The notes under the pieces are model-generated. The model did not search any database. It was not told the origin of the DNA and worked only from the letters and a program-made list of their open reading frames with translations. A stretch of 64,000 bases of DNA from Pseudofrankia inefficax (lineage in GTDB: Bacteria; Actinomycetota; Actinomycetes; Frankiales; Frankiaceae), in NCBI RefSeq assembly GCF_000166135.1, contig NC_014666.1, positions 372,001-436,000 on the forward strand, written 5' to 3'. Shown one piece after another: positions 18,360-28,018 of the stretch. Position 1 is the first letter of the stretch. Each line of letters opens with the position of its first letter. Position numbers and translations under genes: made by a program.

Positions 18360-19612
18360 GGCTCTCGAAGCGTCAGGGCGAGGGACTCGACGGTGAGCTG
18401 GGCGACCAGCCCAGGGTTGGCCGCCAGGGCGTCGCGGGTGGCGAGCACCGCCTCCAGGCGCTGCAGCGTGCGCTCCGGCGTCGCCCTGGCCGCCAGGCTC
18501 GCGATCTCGCGGGTGGCGTCCGGATTGACCGGGTCGACGGTTGCGCCGAGCTGTCGGGCGAGGACGTCGCGGTACAGGCCGGCGAGGTCGAGCAGGGCCC
18601 GGTCGAGCGAGTCCAGGACGGTGCGCCGGCCCCGGCTCTTCTGCGACTTCTCCAGGTCCTTGAGGGCGCCGGCCGCGCCGCGCACCATCATCGTCTTCGC
18701 CTTCGGGGCGGCCTTCGTGACACGTTTGGTCCGGCCGGTGCCCCCGGACGAGGTGGCGCCCATGCCGAGCGCGGTGCGCAGCGCGCCGGCCTCCGCCTCG
18801 TCGCGCTCGGAGTTCGCGGTCTGGGCGTCGGCGTTCGCGGCGGCGACGAGGTCGCCGGCCGCCGCCAGGCACTCGGCGACCCGTCCGAGCCGGCTCGGGA
18901 GCGCCAGCACCTGAGCCCGGCGGCCCCGGGTCTCGTCGTCGGTGGCCAGCAGCCGCGCCCGGCCGAGGTGGCCTTGCGCCGCCCTGGCCGCGACCTGGGC
19001 CGTCGCCTCGTCGACCCCGTCGCGCCGCAGCGCTCCGACCAGGTCGTCGACGGTCGGCAGCCGCAGCGCCACCACCCGGCAGCGGGACCGGATCGTCGGC
19101 ATGACGTCGTCAACGGAGGGCGCGCACAGCAGGAACACCGAACGCTGCGCCGGCTCCTCCAGCGCCTTCAGCAGCGCGTTCGCGGCCGAGTCGGTCAGCC
19201 GGTCGGCCTCCTCGATGAGCAGGATCCGGTACCGGCCGCTGGTCGGCGCGCTCGCCGCGTCGCGGACCAGCGCCCGGACGTCCTGGACCCCGAGTGAGAG
19301 CCCCTCGGCCCGCACCGTGCGCAGGTCGGCCGCGGTGTCGGTGAGCACCGTGTGGCAGCCGACGCACTCCCCGCAGCCTGGCCGCGCGCTGGTGCCGTCG
19401 GCGCGCACGCAGCTCAGCGCGGCGGCGAAGGCCCGAGCCGCGTCCGTCCGGCCAGCGCCGGCAGGACCGGTGAACAGCCACGAGTGGGTCATCCCGGCGC
19501 GGGCGGCCGCGAGCGCTCCCTGCGGACCGCCGACGAGTGTCGCGGCGGCAGCCGCCGCCTCCAGGGTCTCGACCACCGCGTCCTGGCCGACGAGCGCGTC
19601 CCAGACGGTCAT
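18356..19612 (-). CDS. holB: DNA polymerase III subunit delta'
   Basis: This 418-residue clamp-loader subunit helps load the beta sliding clamp on DNA. It has a degenerate Walker A GPAGAGRT at 49-56 (Arg for Lys, as usual for delta', which does not hydrolyse ATP). A Cys-rich zinc module CGECVGC is near residue 78, and SRYRILL-type and ALLKALEEP segments follow. A Lys-rich region around 305-325 is an actinobacterial addition. The ATG overlaps the upstream MFS-Tmk stop as ATGA, indicating translational coupling. Its stop region overlaps the end of the plus-strand monooxygenase. Confidence 0.93.
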   Translation of the reverse strand: MTVWDALVGQDAVVETLEAAAAAATLVGGPQGALAAARAGMTHSWLFTGPAGAGRTDAARAFAAALSCVRADGTSARPGCGECVGCHTVLTDTAADLRTVRAEGLSLGVQDVRALVRDAASAPTSGRYRILLIEEADRLTDSAANALLKALEEPAQRSVFLLCAPSVDDVMPTIRSRCRVVALRLPTVDDLVGALRRDGVDEATAQVAARAAQGHLGRARLLATDDETRGRRAQVLALPSRLGRVAECLAAAGDLVAAANADAQTANSERDEAEAGALRTALGMGATSSGGTGRTKRVTKAAPKAKTMMVRGAAGALKDLEKSQKSRGRRTVLDSLDRALLDLAGLYRDVLARQLGATVDPVNPDATREIASLAARATPERTLQRLEAVLATRDALAANPGLVAQLTVESLALTLREP

Positions 19613-22071
19613 GCCGACCCCTCAGGCCCCGCTCCGTCGACGGAGCCGGCCGGGCGGCCGGCGCCGTTCGCCCTGCCGGGGTAGGCGGCGTCGTACAGCG
19701 CGTCGTCGTAGACCGGGTCGTGATCGGTGGCGGCTGTCGCGGTGGCCGCCGTCGCGGGCTCGGTGAGCCGGCGTTGGACGGCCTGCCTGATGCGGCCGCG
19801 CAGCTCACTGGCCGGGGCCGTCCCGTCGAGAACCAGGTAGCGGTGCGGCTCGTCGTCGGCGAGCTGTAGGAGCGCCGCCCGCACGCGTTGGTCGAACAGC
19901 CCGCCATGGCCGTTCGCGCGGGCGCCGTTCGTGGACGTGCCGTTCGCGGGAGTGCCGGGCGCGGACGGGTTCCTGGGCTCGACGTCGAGCAGGATCGTCA
20001 CGTCGGGCACCAGCGACCTGGTGGCCCAGTGCGACAGGATGGTCAGCTCGTCCAGGGCGGCACAGGCCTCGGCGCTCTGACGGGCTATCTCCGCGTCGAC
20101 GTACGAGTCGGTGAGCACCACCGCGCCGCGGGCGAGGGCTGGCTCGATCACCCGGGCCACGTGCTCGGCGTGGATCGCCGCCGTGAGCAGTGCCGTGGTC
20201 CGCGGGTGCAGCCCGGCGGCCGGGTCGGGCTGCACGGTGCGCAGCGCGGCCTCCAGCTCGGAGGTGTCGGCCGGGCTCTCCGCGGTGACCAGCACCTCGC
20301 GGCCCGCCTCCAGCAGCCACCGACGCAGTGACTCCAGTTGGTCGGCCCGGCTCCTGAAGTCGGCGCCCTCGATGGCGACGAAAAGCCCGGCGTGGCGCGG
20401 CCGGCGGACCCCGCGGCGGCCGCGCAGCGCGTTCCACAGCTCCGGCAGCACCGGAACGCCCGAATGATCGTCCATCTGCCGGTAGGCGAACAGGCCGACC
20501 ACGATGGCCAGGGCACCGCCGGCCAGGAGCACCACCGTCACGCCATCGGCGCGGACGTTGACCTCGCCCCAGAGGTGAATCTGATGGGTGCCGATCAGGC
20601 CGACCAGCGCCGGCGCGACCGCCAGCACCAGCAGCAGGTCGACCCGGACCAGCGACTGCACCAGCGCGAACGTGCGCCCGCGCAGCTCGTCGGCCACCTC
20701 CGCCTGCAGCAGCGTGTTCCCGGTGACCCAGGCGACCCCGGCGAACATCCCGACCAGCACGACCAGGATGCAGGCCAGCACCAGGTTCGGGATGATCGCG
20801 ACGAACACGAGCGTGATGCCGGCGCCGGTGACGCAGACGCCGAACAGGCGGGTACGGCTGTAGTCGCCGAGCAGCCTCGGCCCCGCCGCCATCCCGGCCG
20901 CCAGGCCCACGAACACCGCGCCGAACAGCACGCCGTAGGCCGAGTCGCCGCCGCCGAGAATGTGCACGTAGAGCCGGCCCAGCGCGATCACACAGCCGGC
21001 GCCGGCGAACCCGCCGAGGATGCCGACGACCAGGCCGCGTACCAGCCGGTCCTGGCCGACGAACTTCCAGCCCTCGGTGATCGAGGCGAAGAAGCCCGGC
21101 TCCGGGCCCTGGTCCGGCCGCTGGGCCTTGCCGATCGAGCGCAGTCCCCAGATCACGATCGCCGAGAGCAGGAAGGTGACCGCGTTGAAGTAGAGGGCGA
21201 GGTCGACGGGCGAGTCCCGGAACCACGGGTAGCTGGGCGCCAGGCTGCGGGCCAGTGTGGCCAGCAGCGCGAAGATCGCCGCGGCCACCGGCGCGCTGCC
21301 GTAGGTGGTGATGAGGCTCAGCGTGTTCGCGGCCGCCAGCCGCTCCTTGGGCACGAGGTGCGGGACGCTCGCCTCCTTGGCCGGCGCCCACAGCAGCGTC
21401 ACGCACTCGACCAGGAACGACGCGATGAACAGCCAGGCCAGCGTCCCGACGATCGGGATCGAGGCGAACAGCGCGAAACGCATCAGGTCGGTGACGACCA
21501 TGGTGCGGCGCCGGTCGAGCTTGTCCGCGACCGCGCCCGCGATCGGGCCGAAGATCAGCGCCGGCATCAGCCTGATGATCAGCAAGGAGCCGATCCCGTA
21601 AGCCTGCCCGGAGAAGCTGTGCGCCAGCTCGGCGACCATCGCCGTCGTGGCCAGCAGGCCCATCCAGTCCCCGAGGCTGGACAGCCCGAGCTGGATCCAC
21701 AGCCGGCGGAACTCCGGGATGCGAAGGACCGCGCGGACGTCGCCTTCGTCCGAGCTTGCCGGGGCTCGCCGCTCCGGTGGCTCGGGGACGCTGGTGACCG
21801 GGTGCTGCCCGACCGACCGGTGTGCCCAGCCCGCCCGGCGCGCGCGCCGCACGACTAACGCCGTGTCCGCGCCCTCCGGCCCGTCGGCGGGCAGCTCGGC
21901 GCGCCCGTTGGGGGCCGTGGCTCCCGACGGGCCGTCCGGGCCGTGCGCCGCCCTGGAGGGCGCGGCGGCCTGTGGGCCCGGGGAGCCGGTCCCCGGCTGG
22001 TCATCGCGGGCGTCCTGGAAGCCGAGCTGCGCTCGGCGAACGGAGCCTTCCGCCTCGTCCGCCGTCGACAT
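19609..22071 (-). CDS. MFS transporter fused to a degenerate thymidylate-kinase domain
   Basis: The 820-residue protein has a Pro/Gly-rich N-terminus, a major-facilitator domain with about 12 membrane segments (about 110-540) and a C-terminal Tmk-like domain (about 562-760). MFS-Tmk fusions at this locus (topA-tmk-holB) are normal in actinomycetes, where Tmk phosphorylates dTMP. Here the P-loop, normally EGxDGxGKSTQ, reads EGADFRSRADQ at 568-578, losing the catalytic Lys and the Ser/Thr. The DRY/F motif reads DSY. The kinase activity is therefore probably lost. The ATG at 22071 overlaps the topA stop (TGATG); a TTG at 22074 is an alternative. Confidence 0.88.
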   Translation of the reverse strand: MSTADEAEGSVRRAQLGFQDARDDQPGTGSPGPQAAAPSRAAHGPDGPSGATAPNGRAELPADGPEGADTALVVRRARRAGWAHRSVGQHPVTSVPEPPERRAPASSDEGDVRAVLRIPEFRRLWIQLGLSSLGDWMGLLATTAMVAELAHSFSGQAYGIGSLLIIRLMPALIFGPIAGAVADKLDRRRTMVVTDLMRFALFASIPIVGTLAWLFIASFLVECVTLLWAPAKEASVPHLVPKERLAAANTLSLITTYGSAPVAAAIFALLATLARSLAPSYPWFRDSPVDLALYFNAVTFLLSAIVIWGLRSIGKAQRPDQGPEPGFFASITEGWKFVGQDRLVRGLVVGILGGFAGAGCVIALGRLYVHILGGGDSAYGVLFGAVFVGLAAGMAAGPRLLGDYSRTRLFGVCVTGAGITLVFVAIIPNLVLACILVVLVGMFAGVAWVTGNTLLQAEVADELRGRTFALVQSLVRVDLLLVLAVAPALVGLIGTHQIHLWGEVNVRADGVTVVLLAGGALAIVVGLFAYRQMDDHSGVPVLPELWNALRGRRGVRRPRHAGLFVAIEGADFRSRADQLESLRRWLLEAGREVLVTAESPADTSELEAALRTVQPDPAAGLHPRTTALLTAAIHAEHVARVIEPALARGAVVLTDSYVDAEIARQSAEACAALDELTILSHWATRSLVPDVTILLDVEPRNPSAPGTPANGTSTNGARANGHGGLFDQRVRAALLQLADDEPHRYLVLDGTAPASELRGRIRQAVQRRLTEPATAATATAATDHDPVYDDALYDAAYPGRANGAGRPAGSVDGAGPEGSA

Positions 22072-25049
22072 CAACCCTCGCCGGCGCCGTCAGCGCCGGA
22101 CGCGGACCGCTTCGTCGCGCGCGTGCCGGTCTTCGTGGTCGTCTTCGCCGTGGCCTTGGCGGCGGACGACGCGCGTGCCGAGGACTTCGCCTTGGCGGTG
22201 CTCCCAGCCTTCGCCGGCGCCTTGGAGCCGGCCCGAGCGTTGGCGCGGCGCGGGGTCGCCGGGCCCCGGGCCCGCCGGTCGGCGAGCAGCTCGGCGGCGC
22301 GCTCGATCGTCAGGGTGTCGATCTCGTCGCCCTTGCGCAGGCTGGCGTTGGTCTCGCCGTCGGTGACGTACGGGCCGAACCGGCCCTCCTTGAGCACCAT
22401 CGGCTTACCGGTCGCCGGGTCCGCGCCGAGCTCGCGCAGCGGCGGGATCTCGGCCGCGCTGCGCCGGCCCCGCGTCTTCGGCTGGGCCAGCAGGTCAAGC
22501 GCCTCCTGGAGCGTCACCGTGAACAGCTGCTCCTCGTTCGCCAGCGAGCGGCTCTGAGTCCCGTGCTTGACGTAGGGGCCGTAGCGGCCGTTCTGGGCGG
22601 TGATCTCCTCACCGTCCTCGCCGGCGCCGAGCACCCGGGGCAGGGTGAGCAGCTTGCGGGCGTCGTCGAGGGTCAGCGTCTCCAGCGACATGGTCGACAG
22701 CAGGCTCGCGGTGCGCGGCGGCTCGGTGTCGGTGGTGACGTAGGGGCCGTAGCGGCCCGCCTTGGCGGTGATCGTGGCGCCGTTGTCAGGGTCGGTGCCG
22801 AGCACCCGGTCGCCCGACGGCGCGTCGAGCAGCTCCAGCGCCTTCGGGATCGTCAGCTCGTCCGGTGGCAGGTCCTCGGGCACGCTGGCCCGGCCCTCGC
22901 CGTGCTGGACGTAGGGGCCGTACCGGCCGACCCGGACGACGACCGGAACCCCGTCCTCGGCGGCGCCGAGCGGGATCGAGTTGACCTCACGGGCGTCGAT
23001 CTCGCCGAGCCGCTCGCTGACGAGGTGCTTCAGGCCCGGGTCGGGGGTGGCGCTCTTGCCGTTCGCGGCCGATGACGCCACCGGGGCGGCGGCGTCATCG
23101 CCGAAGTAGAACCGGGTGAGCCAGTCGGTCGATCCGGACGAACCGGACGCGATGGCGTCGAGGTCGTCCTCCATCGTCGCGGTGAACCGGTAGTCGACCA
23201 GCCGGCCGAAGTGGTCCTCCAACAGCCCGACGACGGCGAACGCGACGAAGCTGGGGATGAGCGCTGAGCCCTTCTTCCAGACGTAGCCGCGGTCCTGGAT
23301 CGTGCCGATGATCGACGCGTAGGTCGACGGGCGGCCGATGCCCAGCTCCTCCAGCGTCTTGACCAGGCTCGCCTCGGTGAACCGGGGCGGCGGGCTGGTC
23401 GAGTGGCCGCGTGGGGTGAGGTCGCGGGTGGCCAGCGGGTCGCCCTGGCGGACGTCGGGCAGCCGGGTCTCGCGGTCCTCGAGCTCCGCGTCCGGGTCGT
23501 CGGCGCCCTCGACGTAGGCCCGCAGGAAGCCGGGGAAGGTGATGACCTTGCCGGTCGCGGCGAACTCGGCGTCCTCGTTCGTGCTGGACTTGCCGCCGAG
23601 CCGGACGGTCGCGCTGGTGCCGCGGGCGTCGGCCATCTGGCTGGCGACCGTGCGCTGCCAGATCAGCTCGTAGAGGCGGAAGCCGTCGGCGTCGAGCTCG
23701 CGGCGGACCTCGCCCGGGGTGCGGAACGTGTCGCCGGAGGGGCGGATCGCCTCGTGCGCCTCCTGGGCGTTCTTGACCTTCTTCGTGTAGACCCGGGGCT
23801 TGTCCGGCACGTACTCCGACCCGTAGAGCTGCCGGGCCTGCTCGCGGGCCGCCGCCAGCGCCGTCTCGGACAGGTTCGTCGAGTCGGTTCGCATGTAGGT
23901 GATGTAGCCGTTCTCGTACAGCTTCTGCGCGATCTGCATCGTGCGCTGGCTGGAGAACCGCAGCTTGCGGCCCGCCTCCTGCTGCAGCGTGGAGGTCATG
24001 AAGGGCGGGTACGGCGAGCGCTTGTACGGCTTGGTCTCGACCGAGCGGACCGCGAACGCGGTGGCGGCCAGCCGTTCGGCGAGGCCCCGGGCCGCGGCCT
24101 CGTCGAGCCGGACGACCTCGGCCGAGGTCAGGTTGCCGGTGGCGTCGAAGTCGCGGCCGGTCGCCAGCCGACGGCCGTCGAGGGCCACCAGGTTCGCCGG
24201 CAGCGGCGTCGTGTCGGGTGCCTTGCCGTCGTGGCCGACGGTGGCGACGAACCGGCCCTCGATGTTCCAGTAGTCAGCGGAGCGGAACCGCATCCTGGCC
24301 CGCTCGCGCTCGACCAGGATGCGCGTCGCGACGCTTTGCACCCGGCCGGCCGAAAGGCGCGGCATGACCTTCTTCCACAGCACGGGGGAGACCTCGTAGC
24401 CGTAGAGCCGGTCCAGGATGCGCCGGGTCTCCTGGGCGTTGACGAGGTTCTCGTCGATCTCGCGCGGGCTGTCGACCGCGCGCCGGATCGCCTGCGGGGT
24501 GATCTCGTGGAAGACCATCCGCTTGACCGGGACCGTCGGCTTGAGCGTCTGCAGCAGGTGCCAGGCGATCGCCTCGCCCTCGCGGTCCTCGTCTGTCGCG
24601 AGGTAGAGCTCGCTCGCGTCCTTGACCAGCTCCTTGAGCTTGGACACCTGCGGGCGCTTGTCCGGGGTGACGATGTAGAGCGGCGCGAAGCCGTTGTCCA
24701 CGTCCACCCCGAGCCGGGCCCACGGCTTGCCCTTGTGCGCGGCCGGCACGTCCGCGGCGCTGCGCGGCAGGTCGCGGATGTGGCCGATGCTCGACTCGAC
24801 CTGCCAGCCCGGCCCGAGGTAGCCCGCGATCGTCTTCGCCTTCGCGGGCGACTCGACGATCACCAGTCGGTTGCCGGTGCCCGCCGGTGCCCGCCTGCGC
24901 CCGCCGCCGCGGGTGGTACCGGACGACGGCTCGGCGTCGTCGACCTGCTCGGCCAGGTCGACGATCTCGGCGTCGAGGTCGAGCGGTTCGGCTAGCGGTG
25001 TGGACGACCGGGACGGGGTCCGGGCCGTCGTCTTCGCGCGCGGTGGCAC
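22071..25049 (-). CDS. topA: DNA topoisomerase I
   Basis: This type IA topoisomerase relaxes negative supercoils. The 992-residue protein begins with a charged extension, then the Toprim domain (VIVESPAKAKTI from about 62; DEDREGEAIAWHLL). The catalytic Tyr385 is in YITYMRTDS. The C-terminal half carries four GRYGPYV-type repeats followed by an Ala/Lys-rich basic tail, both typical of actinobacterial TopA, which lacks zinc fingers. It is the first gene of the topA-tmk-holB set, joined by overlapping stop/start codons. The ATG at 25049 is used. Confidence 0.97.
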   Translation of the reverse strand: MPPRAKTTARTPSRSSTPLAEPLDLDAEIVDLAEQVDDAEPSSGTTRGGGRRRAPAGTGNRLVIVESPAKAKTIAGYLGPGWQVESSIGHIRDLPRSAADVPAAHKGKPWARLGVDVDNGFAPLYIVTPDKRPQVSKLKELVKDASELYLATDEDREGEAIAWHLLQTLKPTVPVKRMVFHEITPQAIRRAVDSPREIDENLVNAQETRRILDRLYGYEVSPVLWKKVMPRLSAGRVQSVATRILVERERARMRFRSADYWNIEGRFVATVGHDGKAPDTTPLPANLVALDGRRLATGRDFDATGNLTSAEVVRLDEAAARGLAERLAATAFAVRSVETKPYKRSPYPPFMTSTLQQEAGRKLRFSSQRTMQIAQKLYENGYITYMRTDSTNLSETALAAAREQARQLYGSEYVPDKPRVYTKKVKNAQEAHEAIRPSGDTFRTPGEVRRELDADGFRLYELIWQRTVASQMADARGTSATVRLGGKSSTNEDAEFAATGKVITFPGFLRAYVEGADDPDAELEDRETRLPDVRQGDPLATRDLTPRGHSTSPPPRFTEASLVKTLEELGIGRPSTYASIIGTIQDRGYVWKKGSALIPSFVAFAVVGLLEDHFGRLVDYRFTATMEDDLDAIASGSSGSTDWLTRFYFGDDAAAPVASSAANGKSATPDPGLKHLVSERLGEIDAREVNSIPLGAAEDGVPVVVRVGRYGPYVQHGEGRASVPEDLPPDELTIPKALELLDAPSGDRVLGTDPDNGATITAKAGRYGPYVTTDTEPPRTASLLSTMSLETLTLDDARKLLTLPRVLGAGEDGEEITAQNGRYGPYVKHGTQSRSLANEEQLFTVTLQEALDLLAQPKTRGRRSAAEIPPLRELGADPATGKPMVLKEGRFGPYVTDGETNASLRKGDEIDTLTIERAAELLADRRARGPATPRRANARAGSKAPAKAGSTAKAKSSARASSAAKATAKTTTKTGTRATKRSASGADGAGEG

Positions 25050-25633
25050 TGGTCTCCTCGGTACTGCGTGTGCTCGGCTCTGCGTTTGGTGAGCGTCGTG
25101 GGGCCCGGGAGCTACCCCGGCTCGATAGTGCGGCCCTCCGGGACGCTGCCAGAAGGTCAGCGACCACGGTAGGCCGGCTCGGTTGTCCGGAGTCGCGTCC
25201 TGGCAGCGGCCTCGGCTGCCGCGTGTCGTGCTGCACGGTACGCCGCGCCGTCGCGGTCGGCTGCTCGCCGCCCGGCCGGGTGAGGCCGGCGCAGGTTCGA
25301 TCGTGGCACGCTCGCGACCGCGAGGGACGAGTCCCCCCGGTCACAGGCCGCCCGCCGGACTCCCGATCCCACCACTACCAGTGAACCCGAGATATCGCGA
25401 GAGTAGGGCCCGGCGCTCTGGGGGCCAGGTTACGGACCTGCCGGCGGGAGCCCAGGGGGCGCGCCGCCGGAGGTCCCGCTCCGACCGGCGGGGCACCCCC
25501 GATGGGGCCTCGGACGACAACGACCACCCGCCTCCGGCTGAGCCGGCGACGGGTGGTCGTTGGATGCGGACGCCTGGCCTGGCGGCGGTCAGGACCGCCG
25601 ACTGGTCAGGACTGCCGGTCGGTCACGTCCCCG
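25050..25633. other. Intergenic region hppA to topA
   Basis: No gene is supported in these 584 bases. The part near 25519-25561 is the hppA terminator. The remainder up to the topA start should hold its promoter and possibly a supercoiling-responsive leader, but no specific motif is certain. Confidence 0.55.
25519..25561 (-). terminator. Terminator downstream of hppA
   Basis: AACGACCACCCG (25519-25530) pairs perfectly with CGGGTGGTCGTT (25550-25561). The centre contains a further CCGGCT/AGCCGG hairpin. It lies 73 bp beyond the hppA stop on the minus strand. Confidence 0.75.
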
Positions 25634-28018
25634 TCAGACGTTCACCTGGTCGGGGGCGGTCGCCGGCTGGCCAGCCGCCGTCGCCACGACGACGTTCGAC
25701 GAGACCGCGGTCCCGCTGTCTCCCGGAACGGCGTCGAGCGCCGAGCCGCGCCGCTTCGAGATCGTGATCACCGTCGCGATCACGGCGAGCGCCACGATCG
25801 CGATGAGAACCCGCAGCCAGGTGTTCTTGTCCTGGCCGACGGAGAACTTGACCACAGTTGGCGCGATCAGCAGGCTGACCAGGTTCATCACCTTGATCAA
25901 CGGGTTGATCGCCGGGCCGGCCGTGTCCTTGAACGGGTCCCCGACGGTGTCGCCGATGACCGTGGCGGCGTGGACGTCGGAGCCCTTCCCGCCGTGCATG
26001 CCGTCCTCGACCAGCTTCTTGGCGTTGTCCCAGGCACCGCCCGAGTTCGCGAGGAAGACGGCCATGAGCACACCACCGGCGATCGCGCCGGCGAGGTAGC
26101 AGCCCAGGGGCGGGTAGCCGAGACCGAAGCCGACCGCGATCGGTGCCATCACGGCGAGCGTGCCGGGTGTCACCAGCTCCCGCAGCGAGTCACGGGTGCA
26201 GATGTCGACGACCGCGCCGTAGTCGGGCTTCTCGGTGCCCTCCATGATCCCCGGGTGGTCCTGGAACTGCTTGCGCACCTCCCAGACGACCCGCCCGGCG
26301 GCCCGGCCGACGGCGTTGATCGCGAGGCCGGAGAACAGGAACACGACGGCGGCGCCGAGGATCAGGCCGACCAGCGCGTCCGGGTAGGCGACGTTCAGGC
26401 CGCCGATGGTGCCGCGGGTGGTGCTCGGGTTGACGCCCGCCTTGGCGAGAGCCTCGGTGATGGTGTCGGTGAACGACCCGAACAGCGCCGTCGCGGCGAA
26501 CACCGCGGTGGCGATCGCGATGCCCTTGGTGATGGCCTTCGTGGTGTTGCCGACCGCGTCGAGCGAGGTGAGGATCGTTGCCCCCTCCTCGGTGACCTCG
26601 CCGGACATCTCGGCGATGCCCTGCGCGTTGTCGCTCACCGGCCCGAAGGTGTCCATCGAGATGATGACGCCGACGGTGGTCAGCAGGCCGGTTCCGGCCA
26701 TCGCGACAGCGAACAGCGCGACGGTGATGCTCCCGGAGCCGAGCAGGTAGGCGCCGAACACCGCCGCGCTGATCAGGACCGCCGAGTAGACCGCCGATTC
26801 CAGGCCAACCCCGATGCCAGCCAGGATGTTGGTGGCGGGGCCGGTGGTGGAGGCGTCCACCACGCTGCGGACCGGCTTGCGCTTCGTCTCGGTGAAATAG
26901 CCGGTGAGCAGCTGGATCGCCGCCGCCAGCACGATTCCGATGAGGCAGGCGCTGATGGCGATGACCCGCGGGTCACCCTTCGGGACGCCGCCGGCCAGGT
27001 CGTGGAAGCCCTTGAAGCTGCCCGGCAGGTAGACGAGCGCGACCACCACGACGCCGATCGCGGAGATGACGGCCGAGATGAAGAACCCGCGGTTGATCGC
27101 GGCCATCCCGTCCCGGTCACCCGACCGCGGGGCCACCGCGAAGATCCCGATGACGGCGGTGATGACGCCGATCGCCGGGATCAGCAGCGGGAACACCAGC
27201 CCGTGCGAGCCGAAGGCCTTGATCCCGAGAATGAGCGCGGCCACCAGGGTGACCGCGTACGACTCGAAGAGGTCGGCCGCCATGCCGGCGCAGTCGCCGA
27301 CGTTGTCCCCGACGTTGTCCGCGATCGTCGCCGCGTTACGGGGGTCGTCCTCGGGGATGCCCTTCTCCACCTTGCCGACCAGGTCGGCGCCGACGTCCGC
27401 GGCCTTGGTGAAGATGCCGCCGCCGACCCGCATGAACATCGCGAGCAGCGCGGCGCCGAAGCCGAATCCCTCCAGTACCTGCGGCGCGGTGTGCTTGAAG
27501 ATCAGCACCACCACCGCGGCACCGAGCAGGCCGAGGCCGACGGTGAACATGCCGACGACGCCGCCGGTGCGGAAGGCCAGCCGAAGCGCGGCCTTCTCAC
27601 CGCGCTCGTTGGCGGCCGCCGCGGTCCTGGTGTTCGCCCTGGTCGCCAGCGACATGCCGACGAAGCCGACGAGCGCGGAGAACACCGCACCCACGACGAA
27701 GAACGCCGACCGTCCGATCCGGGCGCCCAGGTCGTCGGCCGGCAGGGCCAGCAACACGAACGGGATGACGACGACGAACGCGGCCAGGGTTTTGAACTGT
27801 CGACTGAGGTAGGCCGCGGCACCCTCCTGGACGGCCTTTCCTACCTCGATCATCTTGGGGCCGCCCTGGCTCGCCGCGAGCACTTCGCGGACCAGATAAC
27901 CGGCCACCAGCAGGGCCAACGCTGCGATGAGCGCCACACCGGCGACCAATCCCAGTTGCCCGCCAGTAAGGTCGATCCCAGTGCCCGCGGGTGACTCCGC
28001 GGCCTGGATCGGGGGCAT
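25634..28018 (-). CDS. hppA: K+-independent proton-pumping membrane pyrophosphatase
   Basis: HppA couples PPi hydrolysis to proton export across the cytoplasmic membrane. The 794-residue protein is strongly hydrophobic with about 16 membrane segments. It has the catalytic loops DVGADLVGKVEKGIPEDDPR and NVGDNVGDCAGMAADLFE, and near the end GDTVGDPFKDTAGPAINPLI. Lys494 in GNTTKAITKG marks the K+-independent subfamily; K+-dependent enzymes have Ala there. The order hppA, anti-sigma kinase, bldG is shared with Streptomyces. The ATG at 28018 lies behind a 715-bp gene-free leader. Confidence 0.96.
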   Translation of the reverse strand: MPPIQAAESPAGTGIDLTGGQLGLVAGVALIAALALLVAGYLVREVLAASQGGPKMIEVGKAVQEGAAAYLSRQFKTLAAFVVVIPFVLLALPADDLGARIGRSAFFVVGAVFSALVGFVGMSLATRANTRTAAAANERGEKAALRLAFRTGGVVGMFTVGLGLLGAAVVVLIFKHTAPQVLEGFGFGAALLAMFMRVGGGIFTKAADVGADLVGKVEKGIPEDDPRNAATIADNVGDNVGDCAGMAADLFESYAVTLVAALILGIKAFGSHGLVFPLLIPAIGVITAVIGIFAVAPRSGDRDGMAAINRGFFISAVISAIGVVVVALVYLPGSFKGFHDLAGGVPKGDPRVIAISACLIGIVLAAAIQLLTGYFTETKRKPVRSVVDASTTGPATNILAGIGVGLESAVYSAVLISAAVFGAYLLGSGSITVALFAVAMAGTGLLTTVGVIISMDTFGPVSDNAQGIAEMSGEVTEEGATILTSLDAVGNTTKAITKGIAIATAVFAATALFGSFTDTITEALAKAGVNPSTTRGTIGGLNVAYPDALVGLILGAAVVFLFSGLAINAVGRAAGRVVWEVRKQFQDHPGIMEGTEKPDYGAVVDICTRDSLRELVTPGTLAVMAPIAVGFGLGYPPLGCYLAGAIAGGVLMAVFLANSGGAWDNAKKLVEDGMHGGKGSDVHAATVIGDTVGDPFKDTAGPAINPLIKVMNLVSLLIAPTVVKFSVGQDKNTWLRVLIAIVALAVIATVITISKRRGSALDAVPGDSGTAVSSNVVVATAAGQPATAPDQVNV

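Noticed and set aside
20338-21858. 506-codon plus-strand open frame opposite the MFS-Tmk gene
   Set aside because: Composition (Gln/His/Asp/Arg) and lack of motifs show that it is a shadow of the transporter.
25502-27994. 830-codon plus-strand open frame opposite hppA
   Set aside because: It is the mirror of a clear membrane pyrophosphatase and is dominated by Asp/Arg/His/Gln as expected of an antisense frame.
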